A stretch of 64,000 bases of DNA from Laburnicola sp. R22_1 (GCA_014281115.1 JACONQ010000006.1:806001-870000), one strand, 5' to 3'. Counted from the stretch's first letter, positions 48,053 through 59,344 are shown. Made by a program: numbers and translations. The notes: generated by a model from the sequence alone, not told the origin.

Positions 48053-49054
48053 AATACGATATAATATACTAAGGTAAACTATAGGATATAGGTATAGTAA
48101 GAATTTCTACTATTAGTAAAGTATAGCTAGAGGTATATATATAAAAGAATTTCTATATAAAGATTAATTAGATACCTAGTAATACTAATATTAGCTTTAG
48201 AGGTTAGAACTTATAAGAATCTCTTAAAACTATATAAATTATAAATCTAATAGAAACAGTTACCTACTATATTCTAGATACTCTAACACTATTCTTGCTA
48301 TTATTAGTAGATACTAATAAGCTAGGTGTCTATTTTAATAATATTCTAGATATTATTATATAAAAGGACAGTATAACTATACCTATTATACGCAAATAGG
48401 GACACTCTTTCTTTAATATTAGCAAGGAAGAAACTGTATTATTTTTTTACTAAATAAGAACTCTATTGCCTTTATTAATAATTTAGATATCCCTATATAG
48501 AAAGATCTTAAAAGATACTTACTAATACTAGCTATAAAGTAGATGCTACTATACTAAATAAAATTTAGAAGTTTTACTACTATTATTAATTATATAAATA
48601 AGCCTTACTTTGCTTTAAGTTTACTATTAAGGATAATACCTACTTTAACTATAAGATTATTATTAATACTATATATATTAGAACTAAAAACGCACTATAT
48701 ATTATAGATATAGATATATTATTTTAAGCTATAATTTTTTTAAATTAATATCTATATAAGATGTGTAAGAAGCCCTCTATAGATACTAGATTAATATCTA
48801 CTAAGGTCTACCTAACTATATTATATATAACCTAGGTACAAACTTTATATTAGATAAGTTTAGAAACTACGTAAAAATTATTAGCGTAACTTATAAGTAA
48901 ATACCTATAGAAGTATATTAGGTTATAGGGAAGGTTAAGCGTTTATATATATCTTTCTATAGAGTGTTTAATATTCTTAAGACTAAACTAAGAAATTATA
49001 TAGATAAGAAGAATATTCTCTAAATAGCTATTAAAGCTATTAATAATACATTCC
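48053..49054 (+). mobile_element. Ty1/copia element, 3' part (integrase remnant)
   Basis: Continuation of the copia element beyond the gypsy insertion. At about 48830-49050 one frame reads GTNFILDKFRNYVKI, IPIEVY, VIGKVKRLYISFYRVFNILK and LRNYIDKKNIL, matching the DAGTNF..PVEAHNSIGKVERxH segment of copia integrases. The similarity stops abruptly at about 49054, where GC-balanced DNA begins, so reverse transcriptase and the 3' LTR are missing. Confidence 0.8.
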
Positions 49055-50127
49055 AGAAAACCGAAATCGATTTTTCGAACAGCGCCAATGCAAATAAGAA
49101 GTCTCCGTGGTATCACGGAATGTCATGGTGGATCTTTTCAAGGGCAACATAATACAACATATAGCACAAGACAAATATTGTTACTAGCTTAGTTATGTTC
49201 AGGAAACAATATAACCGACACCTGGTCCTTATCTTGTGTCTTTAAGAGTTCTACCGTGTCCAAAATAGGCTCGCAACCATGCGCACTTTTGTGGCACAAT
49301 AACCTTTCAAACACCACAGCGTGCGTAACGTTTTAGAACAACTTAGCGACCTTTCAGTGCTTATTAAAGATTACCACGCCTTATTAAGAGTTGCCATGGG
49401 ATTAATATTTCGAGCCTTGCTGCGCCTAGATTGTCGGCGAAGACATGTAAAGTGATTTAATGTCGTGCGTATATTATTTTATGGCGTCCGTACTCGTCTG
49501 CGGCCGTGCTGAATAACCCTCGTTCGGGCTCCTTCAGGGGGCCGTAACACTTCCGCACTTGGCATAGCGCTTTCCTTGTAGTTAGTTAGGTGTTCAGTGT
49601 CATTCTGCCCCTCTCCTAACTCCGCGTTTAAGGCAGTGCAACGCGCAGCATGTGTCTAGAAAAAAAAGAGGCAGACGAAAAAAGATTTCAAGACAGCGGC
49701 TCATTAAAGGCAACACTGTCCATATCTATGGCTTAACCTCCTACTAATTTAGGAAGGTTAAGTTGCATATCATGCATTTAAGACTATATAACCATAAGTT
49801 AACCGCCTTGGCAACTGCTATTAATATAGGGCAGCGGCATCGCTCAGCGGCCTCTGCCTAAGCAAACACGGAGCATCCGCCGCCGCTTTCAGTTAAGCGC
49901 GCCGGCCTAAAGCGAACACTACAGCAGTTTGGTCCTAGGACCTGCATAGTCAACCTACTTTTAGAGTTGTGCGATCAGGGTGCGGGGTCCGCAGCAAACA
50001 GTAGTGCAGCGGAGTATAAGGATAAAGATGTCTACACTATCCTCGAAAGACTCATACTTCCCTTCCCCTCTATTCATTCCCTAGTTAGTCTAGCAACAAC
50101 TTAACGTTAGTAGACTCCAATTACATT
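49055..50127. other. Intermediate-composition stretch, nothing recognised
   Basis: GC content returns abruptly. No open frame of note and no motif. Many TAA/TAG words suggest partial decay. It may hold the old upstream region of the membrane-protein pseudogene that follows. Confidence 0.4.
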
Positions 50128-52323
50128 ATGTCTATTCAAAGATTAACAACGCTTGTCACTCTGGCCGCTAGCCTTTTTAGTCTTGCTGCTACAAATCCTG
50201 CACTACTTAACCTTTCTGTTCGAACTTACAATACACCTGGACACACGGAGGTAGATATCCATCAAGCTATTTAAAGAGGACTTGCAAAAGCGAGACACCA
50301 AAAGCGAGACGAGCTAAAGGGAAACATTACCCTAGACAGAAGTTAGAACAAAGCCGTCTTGTTAAAAACGTAAGTTCAGAACTCCAACTAGGCATGGCCA
50401 TATATGTCACTTTAAGCCGGAACTAACTTTGGGTGTAGTGGGGCCTCTTAATCCATTAACACCGGCAACAACGCTTCCTCTGCGTCAGTATCTAGAGCTA
50501 TCAAGATCATATGCACAACATGCTACGTGAAGGGCCTTGCAAGTGCAGAACTCCAGATCGCGGATAATTTCGACGCTAGCAAAGCGCTAAACCAAACTAA
50601 GAAGGCAGTCTTCGAAACAGTCCATAACTTTACTAAGAAGGTTGAGCAGTACTTTAAAGACTACTTTAGCAAGGTTGCTACAAATCTTAAGGATAGCATT
50701 AATTAGCACAACTTTGAGTTCCCAACTCTAAACTACACCTTTAATATAGATATCCCGGCCATACCAAATATTACCCTCAACTTCTAATTCGATAATATAG
50801 AGCTGTATTTAGAGTTAAACACTCATTCTAAGCGTAGGTACGTGGTGTATAAGTGTATCTAATCGACCTCAGCTAATACCTAACAGGCTCGACATATAAG
50901 CTCAACCTCTTTATAAACAACACACTAATTAGTATGGGGGTTAGAGAGGACGTCCTCTTAGGCGTAGTATTCAAAGTTAATCTATTATTAAGCGTCAAGG
51001 AAACTATTAATATTAGCAGTGGTCTTCACATTAAACTCGACAATAAAGTTTCTATTAATATTGCGCTCTTTAGCGATGCTATATCAAATATTGTTTTGTA
51101 AGTGCTTTCCCATCTCAAACATTAATCCTAACTTATATCTTTGCAGAAATAGTGGGCAATTCGAGTTTCTCCCTATAATGGTAAAGAAAGCAGGCGTCGT
51201 TCTCTCTGCTATCTTGCGTATTGGTATTCATGCTAGTATGGCTGTTGCTACTCCCGGTGTCCCTAAGTTCAGTATTTTCAACACGACTTTGGGCAGCCCA
51301 GAAGTCGCAGGCCGTAAGTCAAAATCCATCTCAACTTCTAGTAAGCTGAAGACTAAGACACGATTGTAGGTATCGAAGTTGGTGTCTACGCCAATCTCGC
51401 TGAATTCACCACCAACGTCACGTATGCGCCCGACGACGAGGACTGCGAGTTCAAAGTCGTACAAGAATACCAAATCGCACTCGGCGCCGTTGCCGGTGCG
51501 AGCATCGTCTTCGACACCGATACCTGGGGTCCCGTGGCAGCGACTAGCATCCCCATCTGGAACACTGCGCTTGCGGAGGCGTGTGCGAAGAAAGGAACCA
51601 AGACGCCTGCCATCGCGAGCGCCACACCAACACCGACTGCACAAGCAGATAAGAGAGAAGACCTCGAGACGATGACGACGGAGACAAAGATCACACATAC
51701 AGGCATGCTCTGCATAACTTCTGTAATTGGCAACTGCCCCAACTCCTTGCAGAGTACGACCCAAACGGTCGAGACTAGGACACTTACCACCGCTGTGCCA
51801 TCGGGCGAAGACGTAACGTGGCCAGAGACCTTGGGCGTTACAAACAGCGTCAAGGAAACGCGTGGCTTCGGCGACAACGCGCTGAGCTTCACCGCAACAA
51901 GTGGAAGTCTAACAAGTTACACGCCTCCACCTCTAACCTCCACCTCCACAAATAACAACAACAACAAAGACAATATTAGCAGCAAGACTTTCAAAGTCCT
52001 CAACAGAAAGACAGGCGGTCTATCCAACAAGGTCATCATCAGCGTGTCAGTAGGTCTCGGTATCCCAATAATCATCGCCATTATCGCCGCGATTGTGCAA
52101 GTTTTTCCACTTCCTTCTTTCTTAATAAACACCCACTGACTTTTGTTCCAGACTTATACAGCGCAAGAGAAGTTACAAAGCCGTGCCTACGCCTAGCTTT
52201 GCGCCCAATAATCGAGCCACAGAGCCTTATCAGCGTGTTAGTGGCGATGGGTTTGAGCCGTATAGATTTAAGAATAATGGCAAAGAGATAATGGGTGTTA
52301 ATATTAGGAAGGTTGGGCAGTAA
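50128..52323 (+). pseudogene. Secreted/membrane glycoprotein, 5' half decayed
   Basis: An uncharacterised fungal family recognised from its general pattern; function unknown. The ATG at 50128 starts a signal peptide (MSIQRLTTLVTLAASLFSLA) followed by KRDELKGNITLDRS, IICTTCYVKGLASAELQ and a long Asn/Phe-rich beta-type region. At least six in-frame stops occur before 50880. From 50934 the frame is clean: exons to 51097, 51147-51313, 51370-52096 (GC donor at 52097) and 52152-52323. The clean part has IEVGVYANLAEFTTNVTY, a Thr/Ser-rich stalk, a membrane helix (VGLGIPIIIAIIAAIV) and a basic cytosolic tail (IQRKRSYKAVPTP). The stops look like CAA/CAG/TGG changed by transitions. A shorter protein from 50934 would lack a signal peptide. 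Confidence 0.75.
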
Positions 52324-52726
52324 TAGTGTTTGGGGAAAGTTACAACTTTATAATTATAGAGTGAAGCTGCTTTTATAGTATGCTATTATAGACAATAAGG
52401 ATTTGTGGGCATTTTTTAGCGTGTGTGTTTAATAGTTTTCCTAAAGGATATTGCTTGGCCAATTTTTATCTCGTCCTCACTAGCTTAGTATGCCAATCTT
52501 ATCCTACAATCTCTATAACAGCTTAGGCAGAATTTCTACTTTTTTATAATATTATTTAAGATGAAACCCTTTCTCGTTCTACAATAGATAGACAAAAAAG
52601 CCCAACATACTAACAGCAGGTGCGATTTTTTGCCACACAAGCTCCTAATTACTCAATATTCTTTTCCTCTCTTAGCACATAACAATAGAATGAATATATA
52701 GTAAAGCTGCATATACAAATGTCTGC
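52324..52726. other. AT-rich intergenic with a partial dispersed-repeat copy
   Basis: At 52549-52592 it reads TATTATTTAAGATGAAA.CCTTT.TCGTTCTAC, a partial and divergent copy of the dispersed repeat at 25.5, 57.0 and 62.3-62.7 kb. Nothing else recognised. Confidence 0.5.
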
Positions 52727-54097
52727 TCAAGACAACCATTTGCCAAACTTCTCGCCCAAGAGAAGATGTGTCTCAACCCCAACGCTAATTTCTGGCTTCT
52801 TCGAAAATAAGAGAATGGTGTCGCTACCACCAAACTGGAAGTATCCAAACTCATCGCCTTTACGCACTACGTCGCCAGGTGCGACTGTTAGCGTGACGGA
52901 CGAACACTGCGCCATTCCGACTAGTATGACTGCGACTAGACCGTTTTCTAGTGTTTCAAATATCACAAGGCCTCGTGTTTGCGCCATTTCGAAGCCGAAG
53001 TCGTCGCGATAGTTAAGTGTATTTTTTCTGAGGATCTTGTCGATACCAGTGTTGGTACTAGATGCGGCACGAGCTTCCTGTTTCCCATCCTGCTCTTGGT
53101 TATCAACATCCCTCACGTCGACCATGCAGTAATGACGGCCGATCACTTTGCGGGCTTCCAGCACTCTTCCGTCGACAGGCGAATGAAAGCGATGATAGTC
53201 GAACACGTTAAGAAAGCCATGTACCAAGAGCCCACCGGCAAAGCTTGATGCGTACGGACTGTTGTCCAGAAGCTCCTTGACAGTCCACTGTAGTGTCTTC
53301 ACAGTCACCGTCGCCGCCGCACTGATTGAAAAAGATTCCAGGTACATACAGTCGGCCGGACTCGTCCATACAGACGGGTCTTCCAGCGCGGCGATTGGTC
53401 TCTTCTCAGGACGCGCTCGCCTCGAGAAGAACTCATTGAACGTCTTCCAACCTGACTCGGGCTCAATATAATCTTCGACGTTGAATTTAGCCGCGTTCCG
53501 GAACGTGGCCATAGAATTTTCGTTCATCAACGCCGGAGTGTCTAGGTACGCGCCAAAAGCCTGACCGAAAGACACTATCCACTGACTCAGCCAGGTCAAC
53601 GGCTCAGACGATGAACCAGGGTAAATCTTGTTCTGGTACCAGATCACGGATGGTTGGCTCAGGATGAAGTAGGTAATCAGGATTTGACAGTAGATTCCTG
53701 TGCCGTCGATAGTCTCGGTCGGAGTCCATTCGAGGAAAGCAGTGAGGTGGTCGAGGAAGGATGGGGGGCTCGTAATTATTTGGTGCTCGAGCTCAGCTAG
53801 TCTATGGCTAGTTGCCGTGCGGATAGCTTCGTTAAAGTCGTGTTCTTGGGTCGGCGAAGAGGATATCCAGCGAGCCAGTGAGATGACGAGCGGTTGGCGA
53901 GATGCTATGAAATCTTGCTGAGCAAGGAGATTTGCGAGGCCGTTCGAGAGCCCTGGATCAACACTTCGCTTTGCTGACGTTTGAGAGAGACAGTTTGTCC
54001 AGTATCCCTTCCAGTGCACGAATACGCTCAAGGCAGCAGTCCGTCTGGTTCGTTGCGCTGGCTCACAGCGTCGGCTTTTCGAATTCAACATGGTCAT
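52727..54097 (-). CDS. Phosphatidylserine decarboxylase-family protein
   Basis: A pyruvoyl-dependent decarboxylase family. Intronless, 456 residues, ATG at 54097 (a second Met two codons on). Family motifs: FNEFFSRRARPEKRP, SPADC (normally SPADG), GFLNVFDYHRFHSPVDG with the catalytic His, LVGMAQCSSVTLTV and FQFGGSDTILLF, where the self-cleavage LGST-type site reads GGSD but keeps the Gly-Ser bond. There is no clear mitochondrial leader or C2 domain, and the N-terminal ~250 residues are the helical extension of the fungal cytosolic PSD-like clade. That clade includes enzymes that decarboxylate amino acids rather than phosphatidylserine (basidiomycete tryptophan decarboxylase PsiD), so the substrate is open. 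Intact and GC-balanced despite repeats on both sides. Confidence 0.85.
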   Translation of the reverse strand: MTMLNSKSRRCEPAQRTRRTAALSVFVHWKGYWTNCLSQTSAKRSVDPGLSNGLANLLAQQDFIASRQPLVISLARWISSSPTQEHDFNEAIRTATSHRLAELEHQIITSPPSFLDHLTAFLEWTPTETIDGTGIYCQILITYFILSQPSVIWYQNKIYPGSSSEPLTWLSQWIVSFGQAFGAYLDTPALMNENSMATFRNAAKFNVEDYIEPESGWKTFNEFFSRRARPEKRPIAALEDPSVWTSPADCMYLESFSISAAATVTVKTLQWTVKELLDNSPYASSFAGGLLVHGFLNVFDYHRFHSPVDGRVLEARKVIGRHYCMVDVRDVDNQEQDGKQEARAASSTNTGIDKILRKNTLNYRDDFGFEMAQTRGLVIFETLENGLVAVILVGMAQCSSVTLTVAPGDVVRKGDEFGYFQFGGSDTILLFSKKPEISVGVETHLLLGEKFGKWLS

Positions 54098-54583
54098 TTC
54101 CTAGGGTACTTAGGTAACGTTTACTCGTAGATAAGTAGATAGCCGCCATCCCACTTATTGGCCACGAGATGGCTACGTAGGTTCGAACATTAGTACCGGG
54201 AATGACTTTCAGGCCTGACTTTCGGACAGTCTTGCTTGCATATATTGGAAGCTTGACTGCTAAGGGAACTCCTAGATAAAGTCCGTTTTTTGTTATACAC
54301 TTACCGGAGACATACCAGATAAGAGTTACAGTAACCGCATTAGGGTGCGTGATCTGCCAATGAGATACTCATATTTGAGAGATTGTGGGACAATAGTCGG
54401 GCAATAGGCCGCATGAGAACCTCGAATTGGCCGAATTAAGTCTCTATTACGGTCCTTACAATTGCTATAATAGGCAAGCATCTACAGTATAACAGAAGCA
54501 TTATATTGAGTCCGCATGGACGTCGATTAAGTGCCCAGACGGACGCGTTCTGCCATTACATTACATTCTCATTCCAAGCTTCT
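54098..54583. other. Intergenic, nothing recognised
   Basis: No motif or long frame. Confidence 0.4.
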
Positions 54584-55300
54584 CTAAGCAGTACGAATCG
54601 CACTATTCGGTCGATATAAGCACGACCAATGCGGTACCCCACTTCCCCCTTTATCCGCCATTCCGTACTTGCCAACCTTTCCTTGCCCGACATGGAACAC
54701 CTCCCCGATCTGGAATCCCAGATGCATATGCACATTCCTACTCTTCTCATTTATCGCCTCACCATACACTAGCAGTCCGAGCTCGTCTGACAAGCGCAAC
54801 ATCGTCCGTATCAGCTCTAAATACACGCCTCGGGTCGGATCCCGATTGCCAACTATAATGGCGTGAATATAGCATTGTCCAACAGGAAGGCTGCTATTTA
54901 GCGAGCGGGAGGAGAGGGTGAGAAGCTCTTATAGAGGGGAAGCGAAGCTAGTGTGGTATTCGGTTTTTTCTACAGTCCGTATAGACCTAAATAGGACTGT
55001 AAGATACTGTTTGCTAGTTAAGAAGTTAGGGAATTAACAAACCATACACTCGTCAAGTCCCTTCCTAGGATGGTTATAAGCGTGGCATTCTCTTCCTCAA
55101 TAAAAGAAGTTATTATGTGCTTCATAGCGGGCTTAAGATAGGCGTATGGAAGCTTCTTAGTCTGTAGTCCTATTGCTTCGTCAAGCTAAAAGTATCGCAT
55201 AAAAGGATCTTTCTCAAAAAAGGTAGCTAGTACATCTACTACGTAATCAAACGTGTCTTCGTTAAGACCAAGAGGCGGCTGTATACGCTCTATATTACCC
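54584..55300 (-). pseudogene. GNAT-type N-acetyltransferase remnant
   Basis: Two minus-strand segments fit one GNAT protein. The N-terminal part (about 55300-55030) reads LNEDTFDYVVDVLATFF and EKDPFMRYF, then a stop where the family usually has Trp, followed by KPAMKHIITSFIEEEN. The C-terminal part (about 54900-54584) reads CYIHAIIVGNRDPTRGVYLE (acetyl-CoA loop region), DELGLLVYGEAINEKSRNVH and MHLGFQIGEVFHVGQGKVGK. Stops and AT drift separate the two. The substrate cannot be told. It is a dead copy, probably by RIP leakage or age. Confidence 0.6.
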
Positions 55301-57250
55301 TGCGGATTAATCCCTAATTTTAATTATATTAATGCTAATCTCATTGCTATGGACGCTTGGCTCAATATCGTTTGCAAATGTCGCAAAAGAGACTGCAAGC
55401 AAGCGACCCCACTCTCATAATTAGTGCCGACTTTGCCCATAGTGGGGGTCTTAGTCTTCAGATTAGTCTATATGGTATGCCGATAGGTAATGTTCGTTGC
55501 TCTATTCGGGATCTTGCACTTGCGATGCCGTAAACAGAGAGTCTAAAGGGTGGACGTAAGAAATGTAAAAAGAAAGGAGGCATTCTACAAAAATTCGGTC
55601 GCCAAAAATGCCACAAAAATGGGCAAAAATATAGAGCAAGAAATATTTGGCCGGATCTTGCAACCACGATAATAAATCACTTAATTAGTTCCGCCTATTA
55701 ATACATTGTGAGGGCGCCCGATATAGATTTGCAACAGCTCATGCATATCCAGCAGGAACAACGCAAATGTCCCTTAAATTTTAATATACGCTTTAAGTAA
55801 CGTGCATGGGTCGCAAGATCCTTCAGTAGTCTTTTACAAGATGAGATCCGCAAAGGATTCACGGACTTGGCAGCTGGCGAATAAGGCAATCGTCTGAACA
55901 TGGGAATTGTCGGTAACTTGGCTGACCAGAGAGACAGTATCACGTACAGGAAAGGTAGGTCGATGCACATTCTCGTCGGACTTCTACAACGACCATAATA
56001 CATATGTAGGCCGTATTGGGCATTTACGACCTCTTGTCGTTAACTAACTCTGCTTTAACCGCCCTTCAACAACTCTTATCAAATCATATAAAATTCCAAA
56101 GAAGTGGTTCCTCGTGCACGTGTTAGATAGGTACACAGGACTCAGAGTAGTAGCTATATAGCCATAACCAGGTGAGTCTAGTGTACTCCCAAAGCTAAAC
56201 GTAGCGACATCAGGAGTTAGACAGTTCAACTTGGGACTATAACACCAAAAGCCAAACTTTGGAATAGAATAACACAGCGAATTAAGTGAGTAAATGGTTC
56301 ATTGTTGCATAGTGGGAGCAACGCCTAAGGTCTTCGATGCAGACCTAAGTACTTTATTAAGTTTTACGCAATGCATAGTTTAAAGTTAATAATTATATTA
56401 ATTATTTAAGTTTTTATTTTAAGTCCTTAAAGTTCTAATTTACCTATTATTTTATTACTTATTAATTTAGTTTATTATAGCTTTATTACTAATAGTAAAA
56501 CTATAAAGCTATTTAGCAAAAATAATATTAAAGGTGTTATATTACTTTGTAATATAATTTTAATTTTTATATACTTTCTATTCTTATAAGCTAGTATTAT
56601 AATTTAAATAGATATCTTTATTAGCTTAGTTCTCTACAATCTAAAAGTATAGTTATAATAACTAAAGCTTTTAAAAAGCTTATTATTTTTATTATTACTA
56701 ATTTTACTTCTTTACTTATAGTATTTCTATAATTTAAAAAAAGCTTTGTAAATTAGTTATAGCTATTTAGTTTTAGTTAAAAATAAAAATAAAATATAGA
56801 TTTTAGGTAGTATAAAGTACTATTTATTACTTATAGCAATTCTTTCTCTAATAGGCTATTTTTACTATTTTTAAAGTTCTATAATTAAATAGTAACTTTA
56901 AAGTTACTATTCTATAGTTTATTATTATATAATTAGCTTCTTTTTTATAATCACATTACCTTTTTTACGCTCTTTTTAATTACTAAGCAAAGGGCTCTAC
57001 TTTTTATTATTATATTATTTAAGATAAAAGTCTTTATTATCCTACTTCTAAGTAGATATATTAACGCTATATATATATAATTAGCTCTTTACTAATTATA
57101 TATATTATACTTTAGCTTTTATAATTTTGTTATAGTTAATTTTAATTATACCTTTTTTTTTATATTTTAGCTATTATGCTTTAGTTATACTTACTATTAA
57201 GTTTTATAATTTATAAAAGGTTAAGTTAACTATAAATAGATATGAATAAA
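55301..57250. other. Intergenic; AT-rich from 56.33 kb with one dispersed-repeat copy
   Basis: 55.3-56.3 kb has no recognisable gene. From about 56330 to 57240 composition falls to that of RIP-damaged DNA with no coding remnant I can name, apart from the repeat copy at 56965-57075. Confidence 0.5.
56965..57075 (+). repeat. Dispersed ~100-bp repeat, copy 3
   Basis: Reads ACGCTCTTTTTAATTACTAA, GGGCTCTAC, TTATTTAAGATAAAAG and AAGTAGATATATTAACGC, matching the arms of the palindrome at 25.6 kb and the copies at 62.3 and 62.6 kb, same orientation as the latter. Confidence 0.85.
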
Positions 57251-57533
57251 TAAAAAAGGAGCAATGCCTACTACGTGACAACGCAGTGACTGGTGTCAGC
57301 ACTAAGCCGGATTTGGCGCTGACGACGCCGCCGCTTTTTTAGCGCTCACTCACCAGAATCTACCATTTACTCTCGAACGCCAGATTCTCAACCATCCAAA
57401 ATTCCCAACCGTTGAAACTCAGCCTGCCGGATGACTCTTACATACGTTCCATTCGGTCTTGCTGCTGGACTACGAGAGGGTCAAGTTTGACCGATCTCAA
57501 GCTCTTGACAGAATACCTACATGCGCGCCTACG

Positions 57534-59201
57534 ATGAATAACCTGCCGCAAGAGCTTGTCGAGAAAATCAGCAGCTATCTTGGCCGTGATGATCTCAAAA
57601 ACACACTCCTGCTATCGCGACAATTCCAGCATGCATCTGAGAGGTACTCTGGTGCATTCTCCGCATACGAACTCACCAAGGACAATGTTGATCACTTCTT
57701 GCACATTTATAGCGGGCAACGGTTTTTCCGATACCTCCGACAAGTCAAGTTGAGGACCAGCGTACACGCTTTGGACGGGAAGCGAGACGAGGACAATCCA
57801 TGCCGCGATTCCGCTGAAGAGCTCAAAGAACTGGACGAAGAATTCACCCGTCAGATCAAATTTCTTTTCTCAACAATACAAGAACTCGAAACGCACGCCG
57901 CGACCGTGCATAAACTAGGGCCCGGAAGTATTGAGCTCACAATATACACCCCTACAAGAGCTATTGATAGAGAGCAACACTGTCTCCATCGTGTTCTCAC
58001 CAGCTGGCGTATACATCTACTATCTCCGGAGTCACTTCCAAACCTAGCATCAGTACAGTCGCTATGGGTGGAGACCGGAGCAATTATGAACGATTACGAG
58101 CCCCGCACGCCCTTCCGCAAATTGGATCTCCGCGTGATCCTCGACCTCGCTAACAAACTGCCCAACTTAAAGTTCTTGAACTGTTGTATCGGTGGTGACG
58201 AGTGGATGACTTGTGCAAGCTCCGAGGAGGCTATATATGTCACGCAAGATTGGGCTGGGCCACGTCGAGACTCTCGTCACGATTTTGTCAAGGGGTACAA
58301 CTCTATCGCACTGCGAAACTTACGTCACGCGCGGTTGGATTTCATCTATCCTCTCCAATCAGTTGATTTGATAGATCAGCGTGTTGCAATGCCGGATTTT
58401 GTGGGGCCTGGAAAGTACGATATCTTTAGCACCAGCCTCCGTCTCCTTTCATATCAGCTCCGTACAATGACCTTGCGAGTCATAGCCGATAGCACACTAT
58501 TCTGGCCTGCTGATGGTACCATACCCTTCTGGCCGAATCTTGAAGGTCTAAGTGTTATGTTCTACATTGCTGACCCTTCTGGATCCTGGTATTTCCGAGG
58601 CTTAAATAACGAAGGAGAAAGTGAAGGATTTGAGGTTACTGCCAGGTCGTATCCTCCACTAGAGACGACCGACGAAGACGAAGAGGCGGATGATGACTTC
58701 GATTGGATGCACTCCTTTTCTCTTGCCCAATACCGTGTTATACCCAACGACGAGGTTTTAGTGCCGTTCCTTACCGCATTTGCCAAGGCCGCGGCTTTGA
58801 TGCCTTCACTGAAACAGGCTGCATTGTGGACACCATTGAAGTTCAAAGTATACTGGGAAGAGTATGAGGATTTTGATGTCAACGAGGTGTCTAAATACGC
58901 AGATGGCAGGCTAGCGTGGGGATTGGCGTATGGAAAGCCAGGCACCGAGGCCGTTTTCCTCAACCCCGGTGAAGATTTTTCTGCCATCCGCCAGATATGG
59001 TGGAAAGTGGGAAAGTGGCGCCCAGATGCAGAGTTACTCGATCTTTTTCGGGAGATTGGTAGGAAAGAACATGGTAGAGACTTAGAAATGTATTGGGAAG
59101 ACGCTTGGGCTGGATCAGGTCTGGTGACACGGCACTGTTTTGATTCGTGGGAGGGTGGAGTATTTGAAAACACGGGATTGTTTGACTTCTCGGGATGCTG
59201 A
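57534..59201 (+). CDS. F-box-like protein
   Basis: An intronless frame of 555 residues from ATG 57534. A longer frame upstream exists only with a TTG start. The N-terminus MNNLPQELVEKISSYLGRDD then LKNTLLLSRQF matches an F-box (Skp1-binding), so it may be a substrate receptor of an SCF ubiquitin ligase, as the family suggests. The rest has weak Leu-rich spacing (LPNLKFLNCC, FWPNLEGLSVMF, MPSLKQAALW) and an acidic DEDEEADDDFD loop. This is the common layout of large lineage-specific F-box families in Dothideomycetes. It is intact although AT-rich repeat remnants lie 0.3 kb upstream. Confidence 0.82.
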   Translation: MNNLPQELVEKISSYLGRDDLKNTLLLSRQFQHASERYSGAFSAYELTKDNVDHFLHIYSGQRFFRYLRQVKLRTSVHALDGKRDEDNPCRDSAEELKELDEEFTRQIKFLFSTIQELETHAATVHKLGPGSIELTIYTPTRAIDREQHCLHRVLTSWRIHLLSPESLPNLASVQSLWVETGAIMNDYEPRTPFRKLDLRVILDLANKLPNLKFLNCCIGGDEWMTCASSEEAIYVTQDWAGPRRDSRHDFVKGYNSIALRNLRHARLDFIYPLQSVDLIDQRVAMPDFVGPGKYDIFSTSLRLLSYQLRTMTLRVIADSTLFWPADGTIPFWPNLEGLSVMFYIADPSGSWYFRGLNNEGESEGFEVTARSYPPLETTDEDEEADDDFDWMHSFSLAQYRVIPNDEVLVPFLTAFAKAAALMPSLKQAALWTPLKFKVYWEEYEDFDVNEVSKYADGRLAWGLAYGKPGTEAVFLNPGEDFSAIRQIWWKVGKWRPDAELLDLFREIGRKEHGRDLEMYWEDAWAGSGLVTRHCFDSWEGGVFENTGLFDFSGC

Positions 59202-59344
59202 GGTATTTCGCTCAACAGCTACGGTAAGAATCTTGCATACTGAACATTCATCGATGCCTCCAGGCTCCGTCAACGAATTAGCTTATTTATCATGCATGGC
59301 GTAGTGCACTGGGCTTTTCAGCATGTCAGTCCTCCTTTGCCATA

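Larger units (their letters stand above)
24090..49054. other. AT-rich RIP-degraded transposon block
   Basis: About 25 kb of very AT-rich sequence dominated by TA, TAG, CTA and TAT words, with stop codons in every frame except inside the younger DNA transposons. Both borders are sharp: at about 24.06 kb inside the mutase gene and at about 49.05 kb. It is filled by nested retroelements and DNA transposons listed separately. No host gene was found within it. Confidence 0.9.

Noticed and set aside
24090..49054. Horizontally acquired AT-rich island or organelle DNA insert
   Set aside because: The block reads as retroelement and transposon remnants with LTRs, target duplications and transition-type decay, so AT-richness is explained by RIP; no mitochondrial gene was recognised.
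57459..57533. Longer N-terminus for the F-box protein
   Set aside because: It would need a TTG start. The ATG at 57534 begins directly at the F-box and matches the family.
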